Shown here: piece by piece, positions 41,437 to 52,713 of the stretch | Numbering within the stretch: position 1 is the stretch's first letter | Layout of the letters: every line of letters begins with the position of its first letter | From: Metridium senile | Taxonomy: Eukaryota > Cnidaria > Anthozoa > Actiniaria > Metridiidae | Reading direction: 5' to 3' | NCBI GenBank assembly: GCA_949775045.1 | Contig: OX459108.1 | Location: 7,629,961-7,693,960, forward strand | Length of the DNA stretch: 64,000 nt | The notes under the pieces: generated by a model | The model's database searches: none | Told to the model about the DNA's origin: nothing | The model's input: the letters and a program-made list of their open reading frames with translations, nothing else | Position numbers and translations under genes: made by a program

Positions 41437-43002
41437 TCAAAAGTGTACTGTCCAAATCTGGTTAATTGATCCAGATAAAGACAAAGGAATTACTTGGTCA
41501 AAAATATGAAAATTCTTTACTTTATTTATCGCTCTCTCCACATGTACTCTCTCTGATGCTATTTGCTGTGTCTGAATAACATCTTCTGAAACCATCTGAT
41601 CCTGCATGTGTAGAAACGGGGGAATGTTAAGTTTAACTCCAATGGGATCAAGCAAATCTTGAATGTCAAATCCTTTGTCTGCCATCAGGCAATCTCCTTG
41701 ATCAAAGGGTAGTTTTAGTAAGCCACTACGTACAGTTATCTCCCTGTCTGATATCGATCCTGTATACAATTGAGAGATGAAAGAAATAGCACCACTAGGA
41801 GAAATACCTATGAGCCCTTTAAGTGTATTTGCACTTTTGTAGTTAGAAAAGGTTTGGGATTTTAAGACCAATGACGAAGGCATTTCAACCTTAATCTCTG
41901 TGGCATCTATAATGACTCTTGTATGGGGATATTTCACTTTAAATGACTCAGGCATGTTCTTGATGACTTGCTCTTTACTTGGCCAAATACATAAAGAACC
42001 CAGCCTTAAATACAGAAAATTTGACCAAGAAATTATAATGTTACTAACAGTGCTGACAGAAATTTTAAATCTGTAAGCAAGATCAAGCTCAAAAAGTCCC
42101 AGTCTGACCCTACAAAGGAACAGTAAAAACTGGTTTGGTGGGCTGAGTTTTCGTTTCCTTCCTTTTTTCTGTCCCAGGTTAATAACATTCAAATCAATAT
42201 CAACCTTTGCTTCATTTGTGTGGTACACAAGATTCTGTCCTTCAGGACCTATATTCAGGTAAGTTAGCATACTATCATAAACTTTACGATTTGGGAATCC
42301 TGTAAAAAAGCAAACATCCTTTTCTGCAATATTTTCAATTGAAAATTCCATTTCACTTACAGCCTTTTCTAATTCATTAATTCGTAACTCTGCAGCCTTT
42401 AATTGTTCAGTTAGACTTTCTACTTCAGTCTTTAGTTGAGAAATATATTCTTCTGAAGTCATTTCATTGCTTGCCTCATCGCTTTGCTCAGTTTGTAGAG
42501 TAGGATCAATTTCGATTGGATTCACATCTTCAATGTTTTCACTTGCTATGGCAGTAGAATATGTACAGGTAGTTTCGGGTCGTTGTTGAAGCTTGTTTAA
42601 TTTTCGTTTTTTAGTAACCCCAGAGAGAAGAGAAGGCCTATGCTCCCAACAACTGAAGACAGAGGGAAGACGACCAGGAATAATTTTCCAACGACCAGAA
42701 TATCCTGACATTTCCATGTCCTCGTCAAGGAAATGAAGTGAACAAACGACAGTGTGTTTCTTTACCTGAAAATATAAGAAATTTAATTAGATTCCCTTTC
42801 GCCAAACGCTCTATATCTGTTAACAGAATATTCTATACCTGGAAATCTGAACTCTCGTCACGTTTAATTCGGTGAAGCCATGCTTTTTTCAGCTCCTCTG
42901 AGTTTGGTATCCTATAATAGGTGACATTTCTTTTTCGATTCGCATCGAACACATTGCCAAGAGTGGTACATAAAGGCACGGCGCAATTACGCTTATTGGA
43001 CC
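41437..43002 (-). CDS. THAP-domain DDE transposase of ISL2EU
   Basis: Two minus-strand exons are clear: 42839-43002 and 41437-42765. Exon 1 carries the first half of a THAP zinc finger (CAVPLC, WLHRIKRD). Exon 2 opens with VVCSLHF, completing the C2CH signature, followed by GRWKIIPGRLPSVF. A Glu-rich coiled coil lies at about 42330-42440. A helix-turn-helix region (FLLFLCRVRLGLFELDLAYR, STVSNIIISW) precedes the catalytic core: VIIDATEIK (first Asp), LMADKGFD (second Asp), RVHVERAINKVK (Glu), matching DDE_Tnp_4 enzymes. A candidate first exon has an ATG at 43114-43116, but its simple join is out of phase, so the start is unresolved. Most of the enzyme is open; it may have been recently active. 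It cuts and pastes the element at its TIRs. Confidence 0.85.
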
Positions 43003-43237
43003 CTAAAATTCCATAGAAACGTAATACAATATTAATGTTTTATCGAATTAACATCTAAATATTATCTAAAGCGTGAATACTTGTCCAACCTACCTATTTT
43101 TAACACTGTCTGCCATTGAAGACTTTTAGTGTTCAAGATGGCGCCTTCTGTTTACTGAATTCGTAGCAGATCTGCCCGCAGTTGACGTCACAGGTAATTT
43201 ATTCAAAATGGCGTCCTGCATTATGGGAAGGGTGTAT

Positions 43238-43760
43238 ACGACCCTAATTACAACATACTTGCAACTACATGTAGGTATATCTTAGGGTAAAATGGATACT
43301 TTTTCAGGAGGAAACCAAGAAATACTTGAAAAGGTGATAAACAGACGACACATAAAGGAAATACACCAAAACCATGAAAAACAAGATAGTTACTAACTAA
43401 CAGTTTCTATTTAGTGACTATTTTAAAATCAATATCACTCAATCCGAAACATCAAATTCAAAAGGAAACAATACCTCATTACAACTTTACTTGTCTTTGA
43501 TAGTAGCTAACAGTCACCTAGTTCTTTCATATTTTACTAAAAATTGTCAAGATAAAAGTAGATCTGGCCAAGAAAATTCATGTTGAACCTTATACAAAAT
43601 AACGGGTACGGGTTTGGGGGATTTTGATTCTGTTTATGCCAGCTTATGTTGATATTCTAGATGCATGAGGGCTTAACTCCCCAGCCAACGGGCCTTTGCT
43701 ATCGACGCTTAGCCTGAGCAACAAAAACTCGAAACAGTTCAGTATATTCCTCAATACATG
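43238..43760. other. Spacer between ISL2EU and gene D
   Basis: 43238-43600 continues the array sequence found upstream of gene A (11940-12090) and parts of 2280-2360. 43600-43750 is the array spacer block. No gene. Confidence 0.5.
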
Positions 43761-44480
43761 TCATTTTTTGCTTTGCTTTGTTTGTTTTTTCCATTGATCA
43801 AATGCCGGATTCTCCTCGTAGCGACGGATCAAGAGACTGGTACTCGGCAGAGTGAACATCAGGTTGCAGTTCTTGATAAATACCGCTGGCTCGTTGAAGC
43901 GAATAAGGTTTTTTAGGCAGCCTTGTGTCAGGGCTAAGTGATCCATAAAGACTGGAGCTAGATGGAGTGAGAGACTCGTACAACGATACATTAGTTGTTG
44001 TGATCCCTGTGCTGTTAGTTTGTGGCATCCCTGTGGTATCATTTGTAAGGTAATGGGATCCCTTTGTTGTTGCTATGGGAATGGTGTTCACCACCATCAT
44101 CCACGTGGTTCGCTTTGTTCTGGTGACTTTGGGATGAATGGTCAATTTCTTGAAGATTAATTGCATTCTGTGAAATAGAAACACACGCACAGACGTGAAA
44201 CACTTACCGAATATGGAAAAGCTTTGTGAAGATCCCATATGAAGTCTCATATAGTTATGTTCTGTGTTTATTATGTAATGCTTAGCAGATATTTTATCGA
44301 GCGTCTGGAATTTATGACGTCTATACATCGTCACTTCTCTTGACTTACCCCCACGTAAAATGGCGCCAAACAATAGCGCGTCCTCGCGCTATAAAATGCG
44401 TTATAATTCAAACAGTTTATAACAGTTTTAAAGCCGGTTTGAGCAGGGAAGTATTTAATGAACCTTTCCCGAGTTCGCTT

Positions 44481-45286
44481 AGCCTGCGTAGCAGTCCCTC
44501 CGTCCGAGGGGGCTTGGGGAGAGAAGAGAAGGAGGGCCTGCAGACAAGACCCGGTTTTTTGGTTATTCTGCGGCCATCCAGTGGCCGCAGAATTTTTATT
44601 GGTCGATATCATGCATGTCAATCATCAGTATGCAAAGTTTTCAATTAATTGGTTGCTACGTCACAATAGGAGGTTAAAAATAGAAATTCTGTGGGAATAT
44701 TCGTCTTCACAGACGTTATTGATAACAGAATGAAATCTATGATTTAAAAGTTATTTCATGTTGAATTATCAATGCAATCTGTTCAATTATACATTTAATT
44801 GTATATATCATAGCTTGATCGATCCACTGGTAGGAATTTTTTTTTCATAGACATGAAAGATTAGAAAGGATTTTGATGAGAATATAGCGAGTCAGTTGAA
44901 GCAAGTTGAAGTAAAATCACAGTCGTTATTTACGGGTCAAGAATAATTACAGATCACGCGAAGGTTTCTGAGAAATCTAGCTACGACAACAGTTCTTGAT
45001 TATTAACTTTCCTTACCCCGTATTTAGGTGGTTAAAATTAGCAAAGTTCTGATATATTTTCGTTGGGAATCGACCGTTATTTCTGAACTTCCGGTCAATC
45101 GCTTTGTTTTCTCAAATTTACTTTCTCGATTTCCTGTCAATTTTGATTGGATTGTTTTTGACAGTGATATTTAACAGGATTGAATTTTAATTAGGGGGCG
45201 GATAACCAAAAAACCGGGTCTTGTCTGCAGGCCCTCCTTCTCTTCTCTCCCCAAGCCCCCTCGGACGGAGGGATGCTACGCAGGCT
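44481..45286. mobile_element. Mutator-like MITE with 87-bp TIRs
   Basis: TIRs start AGCCTGCGTAGCA and contain CCTCCGTCCGAGGGGGC; left about 44481-44567, right about 45200-45286. The flanks GAGTTCGCTT and AAATTCGCTT each differ by one transition from the empty site GAATTCGCTT seen in gene C, consistent with an old 9-10-bp duplication. No ORF. Confidence 0.75.
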
Positions 45287-45504
45287 AAATTCGCTTGACT
45301 ATCCACGTAACAAGGTAATGTATAAAAAAGCCATTAATTATAAAACATAGGAAAACTTAAAACACACGTTATAGCCATTATCAATTCAAAATCATACTAT
45401 TGATATAAACAGTGTACCCTACCATATTCCCAAGGTTCCCGTCATTGTCAGACTGCCTGCAAATATATGATAGAGCATTGTCATACTGAACAGTAAGGTA
45501 TTAT

Positions 45505-45973
45505 ATATAATAATTACATCGTAAGGTATTATATATAATAATTACATCGAGAATATATGTCTTAAGATGCGAAGCTTTCTTTTTTGCACCTTGGTCGCCA
45601 AATTGTCTTCCAGGATTGTCAAGGTTTAGAATAGTTTAAAGGAGTATTTTGTGTGTATTCTAATTTGCTTCGCGACTCGATAATCATCGATTAGCGGCGA
45701 TACAACATCTCTTCGCTTCGCGACTCGTATATATTCCATAAACGACGATATTTAATATTCTATCACCGTTGACGTCGTATTACATGTAATCGTAAAATTT
45801 GCATTTTGAATGTACATTTGTTTACATGATTGACCAATCAGAGCTTTTACTTCGTCTGTTTCCGGTCTGACCATTGTATTTTCAAGGGCCAATCAGCATA
45901 AGCAGAGAATTCCGGTCCCCCAGAGTCTTACGTTACTCGGCTGGCCAAGAGGAACGAAGGCTCGGGGTTCGAG
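45505..45973. other. Gene D intron insert with a 28-bp tandem duplication
   Basis: Inserted at the same ATATAAT|ATTGCC point that carries a MITE in gene B. It starts with two copies of a GTAAGGTATTATATATAATA unit. No clear inverted ends or coding content. Confidence 0.5.
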
Positions 45974-46544
45974 ATTGCCTTTGACATGTTTTAGACCAGC
46001 GGCTAAGAAAAGACCAATAACTATCAAACATCGAACCTAATCCAAATGAGCAAAACCATTTTGTTTAAATTCATTTGCATTAGATTTGGCACATGTGAGA
46101 TGCGACGTTTGAACTAGGCCTAATGAAACGTCATCGGTAACTCTTGACAGTCTTTAAACTTATTGAGGCTAATGGTGACGTAATAAGCTTTCGTCAGTTA
46201 AGTAGTGATATGTTACCTTTGATTTTGGTGCTCTCTTCTTTCTAAAATACAACAAAGTTCATCAGTTGAACTCTTGGAAAATAATCACTCACTTATTAAT
46301 TCATTGGTTCGATTGTTTATTTCATTCATCGATTCTCATTTCATTCTGATCCATTTTTCGTCCATCTATTAATCATTGAGTTCAAGATTTAAATTACATC
46401 AGCTAAGTTATTATTAATTGTACCTTTTTTGTGCTTCCATACGATGTAAACGATGAAGATGGCGTTGAATAACAGAGATAAGCAAAACAATGCTATAAAC
46501 ACGGCAGCTAAGATGGATACTGGATCTAAAAACAATGAGGTATC

Positions 46545-46691
46545 CGGATTTTGCCGCTGCCGTTGTCGTTGCCGTTGCCGTCGTCGTCGTCGTCGTCGTC
46601 GTCGTTGTCGCTGCCGTTGCCGTTGCCGTTGCCGTTGTCGCTGCCAGAGTATTTATAAATCAATCAATCAACCAATCAACCAATCAGTCAG

Positions 46692-46732
<41 letters not shown>

Positions 46733-46738
46733 AAAATT

Positions 46739-46771
<33 letters not shown>

Positions 46772-46860
46772 GTCAGTCAATCAATCAATTAATTAATCAA
46801 TCAATAAATCAATAAATCAATCAACAAATCAATAAATAAATAAATAAATCCAGCGGTTAA
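46545..46860. repeat. Microsatellite cluster: GCCGTT/GTC then AATC
   Basis: 46545-46640 is a GCCGTT and GTC repeat that corresponds to the expanded, degenerate Thr/Ala-rich stalk exon of gene D. 46657-46855 is a long imperfect AATC/AATA tract. The repeated Arg/Ser/Gln ORFs here are artefacts of the repeats. Confidence 0.9.
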
Positions 46861-46971
46861 CCCAGTGAAACGTTTACTAATTTCAGACAGCGAAAACGAC
46901 GAGATAAGCCCAATTAATAAATCGATCGGCTACGCCTAATATACAAATTAGGTAATACCTAATAGCGGAGC

Positions 46972-49561
46972 TCCCAGTTTAATTTTTTCTTACAACATCA
47001 ATATGTGCAAGTATATATAGTTTTTGTGCACGGGTCATCAAAACTGTACGTGATGACGTAGGCGTATTTGATAGTATGTGAAAGAAATACTATTTCTTAC
47101 TGTTCAAGGTTACTCAAGAAAAAAACGAGAAATATTAATCTGGGATATATACATATATATTCGACTATAAGTCAACTATATTTATCAAGATTTTTGCTAA
47201 AGATTATGAAATACGGTTCAATATAAATGTTGTAAATATGTAAAGCTTGTTGACTGATATCTATATACAAACTGTTATAGCAGTAAACAAGACAACAATC
47301 TACTCTGTTGATGTTTTCGGTTCAATATAAATGTTGTAAATATGTAAAGCTTGTTGACTGATATCTATATACAAATTATTATAGCAGTAAACAAAACAAC
47401 AATCTACTCTGTTGATGTTTACGGTTCAATATAAATACTATAAATATGTCAATATAAATGTAGTTGTAAATATGTAAAGCTTGTTGACTGATATCTATAT
47501 ACAAATTATTATAGCAGTAAACAAAACAACAATATACTCTGTTGATGTTTACGGTTCAATATAAATGTTGTAAATATGTAAAGCTTGTTGACTGATATCT
47601 ATATACAAATTATTATAGCAGTAAACAAAACAACAATCTACTCTGTTGATGTTTGCAGTTCAATATAAATGTTGTAAATATGTAAAGCTTGTTGACTGAT
47701 ATCTATATACAAATTATTATAGCAGTAAACAAAACAACAATCTACTCTGTAGATGTTTACGGTTCAATATATTAATGTTGTAAATATATATAAAGCTTGT
47801 TGACTGATATCTATATACAAACTTTTATAGCAGTAAACAAAACAACAATCTATGCCGATCATCGACACAAAGTTTTTTCATCAAAAAAGGATTTTAAAAA
47901 CAAGTTTATAGATAATTAAACTATCAATGGATATTACTTTTCTGTAAGTAGAAAATTGTAGTAAATGTAACTATGCTGTAATGGCCATGGAGTTGTTGTC
48001 GTTTTAATTTTATGCGTTTTTTCAGTCTTTTCAAATCAACGTGACAAGTTCTATTTTTGGCGCGTTTCAGCAATGCCAAGGCACCTTTTTGCTTCAAAAG
48101 CAAGACAAAACGCTGAGAAAAATCAAGATTTTGAGCTTAAAATTGACAAAAACATTATTTGAACTAGACCTTAATAGAATGGAACTATGCATTAAAAGGA
48201 AAAAAGGAAATTTTAAAGCATTTCTTTGTAAAAAAAAACAACATTTTTATCGTATTGGATTTACTAAAAAAGTGGTCATGGCAAATCTTCAAAACAAAAC
48301 AAAAAATTATTTTCAAGTGGAATTAAAAGCCTCAAGAATAAGTCCTACCAACACAAGATCGATTTGAAAAGACAAGGATTTTAAAACAAGGTATTTTATT
48401 ATGAAAAACTTTGTGTAAAACATCATTTTCGACTTTGAAGTAAAAACTACTAAAAAAAGCTCGTTTAGTAAGCATAAAATAGTCAATATTGCTAAATAAA
48501 CAGAAGTTATTCAACTAATTTAAATTGTGTTTGTATTTCAATTTATCTTTGATGTTTTCTGTTTATGAGGTTTAAAAAGTACATAAATAAACACCTTTCA
48601 ATCGACCAAAGTACAATTTACACATGCACAAACATCGTTTCATGTACGGTTTTTATCTCAAAAAGTAAATAAAATGGAGATAAACCTTTTCTCTTTTCTT
48701 TCTATAATAAAACAGAGAACGGATTTTTCCTTTTTGAGGCTTAATTATTGCAAGTTTTGAGGTGTTTTTTTTTTTTTTTTTTTCACGCTCGGTATATCAA
48801 ATTAAGACTTAAGCAGTTTTTTTCTCTCTCAAAAACTTGAAACAAATAATAATCTTGAACTTACTTTATGGGTGATTATTTTCCTGAGGTTTTCTTCTCT
48901 TCAATGACATTGATCATATTTTGACGAATAAATGTATGTACTTGAATTTTGATGGTTTAAACATTGTTCATAGTTCAACTGCCAAGCTTGAAAATCCTTC
49001 AATGAACTGTGCCGAGGGAAGATTTGAAGACAGTTTTCATAACAAACAAGGTCGCTTCTTTATCAATTTTTTTTTGAATTGCTGTAGTCTTTTATATTCT
49101 TCCACGAGGTATCTACAAAAAGGTTTTCTTGATCTTTTGGAATCAGTCTTTTCTGCTTTTCTTTAGTATAATTTCTTCGTTTTTGTGTCCTTCGAGTTTA
49201 TATTCTTCTTCGGTCAAAACTCTCTTTGTTCTTCGAAGTTCATCTTTCTCCGTTGTTATTTTGTATTAATGTAAGCTCTGCTATTTTGTTGTTGTTTGTT
49301 TGACTTTTTTTCGATAAATTAAAAGAACAACTTTGCTTTGTTGATCTAGCGCTATTTGGCGCGCGCGTCACTTTCGTTCCCGCCGAAATATAACAACCAA
49401 TCAGCATCGCGATGGGCGCGGACGTCGGACGTCGGACGACGGACGTACGCTTGGGATTCCTGTGTGAAAACCATCGAAAATCGACTCGATGCATTACCAT
49501 TTTTTCTTAAGTATGGTGCTCCGCTCGCGCGGGCCTTCGGCCCGCGCGGGAGCTCCGCTAT
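46972..49561. mobile_element. Non-coding element with AGCGGAGCTCC ends, copy 2
   Basis: Opposite orientation to copy 1 (36961-39230). It begins AGCGGAGCTCCCAG and ends CCCGCGCGGGAGCTCCGCT. It carries an extra 105-bp tandem array (47214-47860) absent from copy 1. Both copies are preceded or followed by the same ATTAGGTATTACCTAATTTG sequence at one side, so the true end may lie slightly outside the TIR. No convincing ORF. Confidence 0.75.
47214..47860. repeat. Six-copy 105-bp tandem repeat
   Basis: Units contain GGTTCAATATAAATGTTG, AAGCTTGTTGACTGATATC and AACAATCTACTCTGTTGATG. There are about six copies, one with a short partial duplication near 47430-47460. Confidence 0.85.
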
Positions 49562-49710
49562 CAAGTAATTAGCAATAATTTTAAAGTAACCAGAAAAGTC
49601 GTTAAAATGGATTCTTCGTCTAAATTACAATTTTTCTACCTGCAGGAGCGCCACATGTTTTGTTTTCCCTTCCCTTTGCAAATTCACACGTGCACCCAAT
49701 GGGCTTCAGC

Positions 49711-50110
49711 AGACATAGAAAACTGCATCCACCGTTGTTTGTTTGACATCCATTATAAGCAAATACATATCAAATGTGGTAAGAATTTATTCCAAACGTT
49801 CGTTCGAGTGAAGGTTTGGTTGCGGAGACAATAGAAAGAGACTGGACGTATGAGAGGAATGAAACACAGCGGTAAAGCCTATTGCCAAACAGTGTTTGAA
49901 TCATTGGAATAAGAAAACATATTTTTGTTCTTCAGACATAGAAAACTACATCCACCGTTGTTTGTTTGACATCCATTGGAAACTATAAACAAATAATATA
50001 TATCAAATTAAAATGTGGTAAGAATTTATTCCAAAAGTTCGTTCGAGTGAAGGTTTGGTTGAGGAGACAATGGAGAGAAACTGGACGTATAAGAGGAAGG
50101 ACACACAGTG
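49711..50110. repeat. Two-copy direct repeat downstream of the YWTD fragment
   Basis: Segments at about 49711-49875 and 49936-50108 share ACATAGAAAACTNCATCCACC and TTCGTTCGAGTGAAGGTTTG. No gene recognised in 49562-50238. Confidence 0.6.
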
Positions 50111-50238
50111 ACCAAACGACTGAACGGAACACCTAAGTGGATGTTTTTTGACCGGTCAAAACTTCGTCCTGAATTTATGGTATGCAATATTTATATATAT
50201 CTGGAATTCTTTCAATATATTTATTATCTGCAACTTAC

Positions 50239-51371
50239 ATGAAGGTTGTCTTGAACTGTGCATTACCACGAGACCCATAGGTTTGCCAGACACTCGAGCT
50301 CTGCCATTCAAGCTACTAGAGCACCTATCCATTTGATACAGTCCAGAGGCTAGACTCCACTCAGTCCAATACAACCAGGAACTATATATATCAACACCAA
50401 AGGGGTGAAGTCCAGATGAGGAATAGAGTTGCCGACGATTGGATCCAGTGTAATCTACATATTCGATCTTATGGTTCTTTGCATCACCCCAGTACATCTT
50501 CTGTGTGGAGTGATCAAGAGTAATATCATTTGGCCAACCAAGAGACGACGATACGACTGCATGGCGGTTTTCTCCATTTAAGTATGCGCACTCTATTTTG
50601 GGAGTTGCACCCCAGTCGGTCCAGAACATCAGGCTATGGATAAAAATAGCGAAAATCAAAAGAACCCAAATATATACAATAGACGGACGGACTGAAATAA
50701 TGAGTAAACAAACCAATCAACAAATGGATGAAATAATGTAGTTAAAAACAGAATGAATGGTTGAATGAATGCATCAATGAACAGATGAACGAATGAACAA
50801 ATAAATTAATGAAATGAAATGAAGGAAAAATCGAATAAGTGAATGAGTAAACGACTAACTATACCATTCTCAGAAAACCAGTTTGCCAGCTAGCCAGCCA
50901 CCTTACCAAATACACTAGGATTACTTGATATATTAATAACATTTTTTTTTCACATTATTACTAACCCTGTCTGAGGATCCACTGCAATGCCTCGTGGCTC
51001 ATCTAAATTATCTTCAATCAACACTTTTCGCCTGGAGCCGTCCAGATGAGCAACTTCGATTTTATTCAACGTTTTATCTGTCCAGTACAGAAGACTTGTA
51101 GTCCATTCCACAGCCAGCCCATCAATAACACCAGTCCTATCTTGTACGATGGTCACGATGTTACTGCCATCTACATTAGCTCGCTTGATGTTTTTATTTA
51201 TAACGTCGCTCCAGAAGATGAGTTGACGGTTGATGTGGACGTCAATGGCTACCGCTCGACTGAGGTTAGATATTATTGAAACTGGATGTTGGTTTGTAAG
51301 ATTTGCTGCTTGTACTGTTAATATATTGGTTGTGTTGGAAACCAATATACATGGTTGCTGGCAGCAATGTG
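50239..51371 (-). CDS. YWTD beta-propeller fragment (LDL-receptor-related type)
   Basis: Two minus-strand exons, 50966-51371 and 50239-50633, join in phase 2 as ...DPQTG|LMFWTDWG. They encode about 266 residues with LDL-receptor class B (YWTD) repeats: LIFWSD, LLYWTD, LMFWTD, KMYWGD and WLYWTE, each followed by the usual ..I.RA.LDG.. and GLAVDW/GIAVDPQTG segments. This is most of one six-bladed propeller of an LRP-like protein. Donor and acceptor sites at the outer ends (GTAAGT below 50239, AG above 51371) suggest more exons, but no EGF, LDL-A or membrane exon is visible nearby. It may be a partial duplicate or a gene with long introns. It is unrelated to the receptor array in which it sits. 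Confidence 0.75.
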
Positions 51372-51499
51372 CTATGAAACGGAAAAATAAAACATCCATT
51401 CAAATAATGAATAATTGTTATGGCTTTTTTTTTAACTCTTCATTTCTCATCTCTTCTAATCTCTTGACTTCCAACCCCCTCCCTTCCCCTCAACCCCAA

Positions 51500-51727
51500 G
51501 TGGTTCTTTAACGTCCCTCAGTGCAGGTAGTGCAGGTAAGTGTATGTAATGTGCAGTGACGGGACCTCCGATTTAACGTCCTTATCCGAGAACAATTTGC
51601 AGCTAGAAATAATAAGTCACTACATTCTCCTAAATTGTTTTAAGACCCTGAATGTTGCTCTGACCTGGGCTCGAACCCCGAACTTTCGCATGCAAATCCG
51701 ACGCTCTACCAATTGCGCTAGCCGGGA
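51500..51727 (-). mobile_element. tRNA-derived SINE, Ala-like head
   Basis: Minus-strand A box TAGCGCAATTGG, loop GGATTTGCATGC (TGC, Ala-like) and B box GGTTCGAGCCC. Its body shares blocks with the 14697-15098 SINE (GTCTTAAAA..ATT..AGGAG, and CGGATAAGGACGTTAAATCG on the minus strand), but the tRNA head is different. A degenerate copy, not a tRNA gene. Confidence 0.75.
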
Positions 51728-51779
51728 TGCAATCTAAGACATGCTAAGTCCATGGTTCCCCCACTCAAGGTCAAGGCAG

Positions 51780-52713
51780 TGGACCTGGATCCATTCATCA
51801 GGCTCACTCGCTCAAGTTGACCATATTCTTATCAGCAACAAATGGACTAACTGTCTTAGGAACTGCAGAGTCTACAAACAGTGTAGAACTCGACACTGAT
51901 GACTTCATTCTGATGCTATTCTTAAATGAGTCTTAGAACTACCAAAGGCAAATCCTGTTACCGCAGGAAGCTCAATTGGAAGAGACTTGCAGAGTCTATC
52001 TTACAAAAGGAATTCCAGCTAAAAATCACCAACCGTTTTGCTTCACCAGTTGATGAGCCAATCTCTGTTAGGTACAATTATTTTGAAAAAATAACAAGTA
52101 CCACCGCCGAAGAGGTTGTCGGAAAGTGTCTTCCAATCGGCCTACCAAACTGGGTTTCCAGTGAAACAGACGACTTGCGGAAATCTCGAAAATGAAGCCC
52201 AAAAGAAGCACCTATCCCTAAACACATCATCCTCTAGAAAGCTTCTGAAGGATTAACGATATGCTCATCGCATCTTACCAGGCTGACCAGATTAACTATC
52301 TTGAAGACCAGCTGCTAATCCTAACAGCTGCAGACGAAAAATAAGACCAACAAAACCTGGAGCATCATTCACAATCTGTCTGAGATGAAGAGACGGAGCG
52401 CTGTCAAGGTAAAAAAGAGATGGAAATGACGCAATGGATGGAAAGATTACTTTATCTGTCGCCAACAGCCTTTAATGATTGCAAACGTAGGAAAGCCCTC
52501 GCCTGGTCCACTCTCTGGAGACTCGACAAAATCTGGTACTCACAGTCAGTACCCTTCCTTCCAATACCATCCCTTCCTTCCTCTTCAGCAAAAAAAAAAA
52601 AAAAAAGGACGATATTGAACCAAACATTGCGTAAAAGAGATGCTGGACTCTTGATTGACAGTGTGTTGGACGATCGGAGTTTCATCAAATCTAACATCTC
52701 ATTTGATCTTTGA
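51780..52713 (+). pseudogene. Decayed non-LTR retrotransposon remnant
   Basis: Broken frames read QVDHILISNKW (C-terminal endonuclease motif) near 51815, then LRTTKGKSCYRRKLNWKRL near 51930, and RKALAWSTLWRLDKIW near 52480, typical of the last part of LINE ORF2. An A-run lies at 52589-52606. Many stops; inactive. Confidence 0.6.

Larger units (their letters stand above)
35951..43235. mobile_element. ISL2EU-type DNA transposon, 7.3 kb, with AT target duplication
   Basis: Terminal inverted repeats of about 62 bp begin ACACCCTTCCCATAATGC. AT flanks each end (35949-35950 and 43236-43237). The uninterrupted target GGCTATACGACCC survives near 11931 upstream of gene A. It encodes a YqaJ-type protein on the plus strand and a DDE transposase on the minus strand, convergently arranged. 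This two-gene layout with a 2-bp AT target is characteristic of ISL2EU elements (PIF/Harbinger-ISL2EU-Spy group). A second element is nested at 36961-39230. Confidence 0.88.
43798..46525 (-). pseudogene. Receptor gene D remnant: membrane exon to tail
   Basis: Recognisable exons: 46424-46525 membrane helix (ILAAVFIALFCLSLLFNAIF), 46217-46241 and 45423-45456 micro-exons, and a tail exon ending at 44167. In the frame entered from the micro-exons the tail stops at 44039-44041, after the conserved HSHSN stretch. The downstream tyrosine region (SLYESL, SLYGSL, YQEL-8-YQSL) is preserved but in another frame down to 43798. Upstream of the membrane exon the stalk has degenerated into a GCCGTT/GTC repeat and everything before it (linker, CTLD, signal peptide) is missing, replaced by AATC repeats and an AGCGGAGCTCC element. 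A truncated, frameshifted copy. Confidence 0.8.

Noticed and set aside
46453..46734. Arg/Cys-rich and Ser/Ile/Asn/Gln repeat ORFs
   Set aside because: Artefacts of GCCGTT/GTC and AATC microsatellites.
48041..48367. 108-aa Lys-rich ORF in the second AGCGGAGCTCC element
   Set aside because: Low-complexity, not preserved in the other copy and no domain.
51655..51725. tRNA-Ala-like sequence
   Set aside because: Same reason: SINE head with a degenerate acceptor stem.
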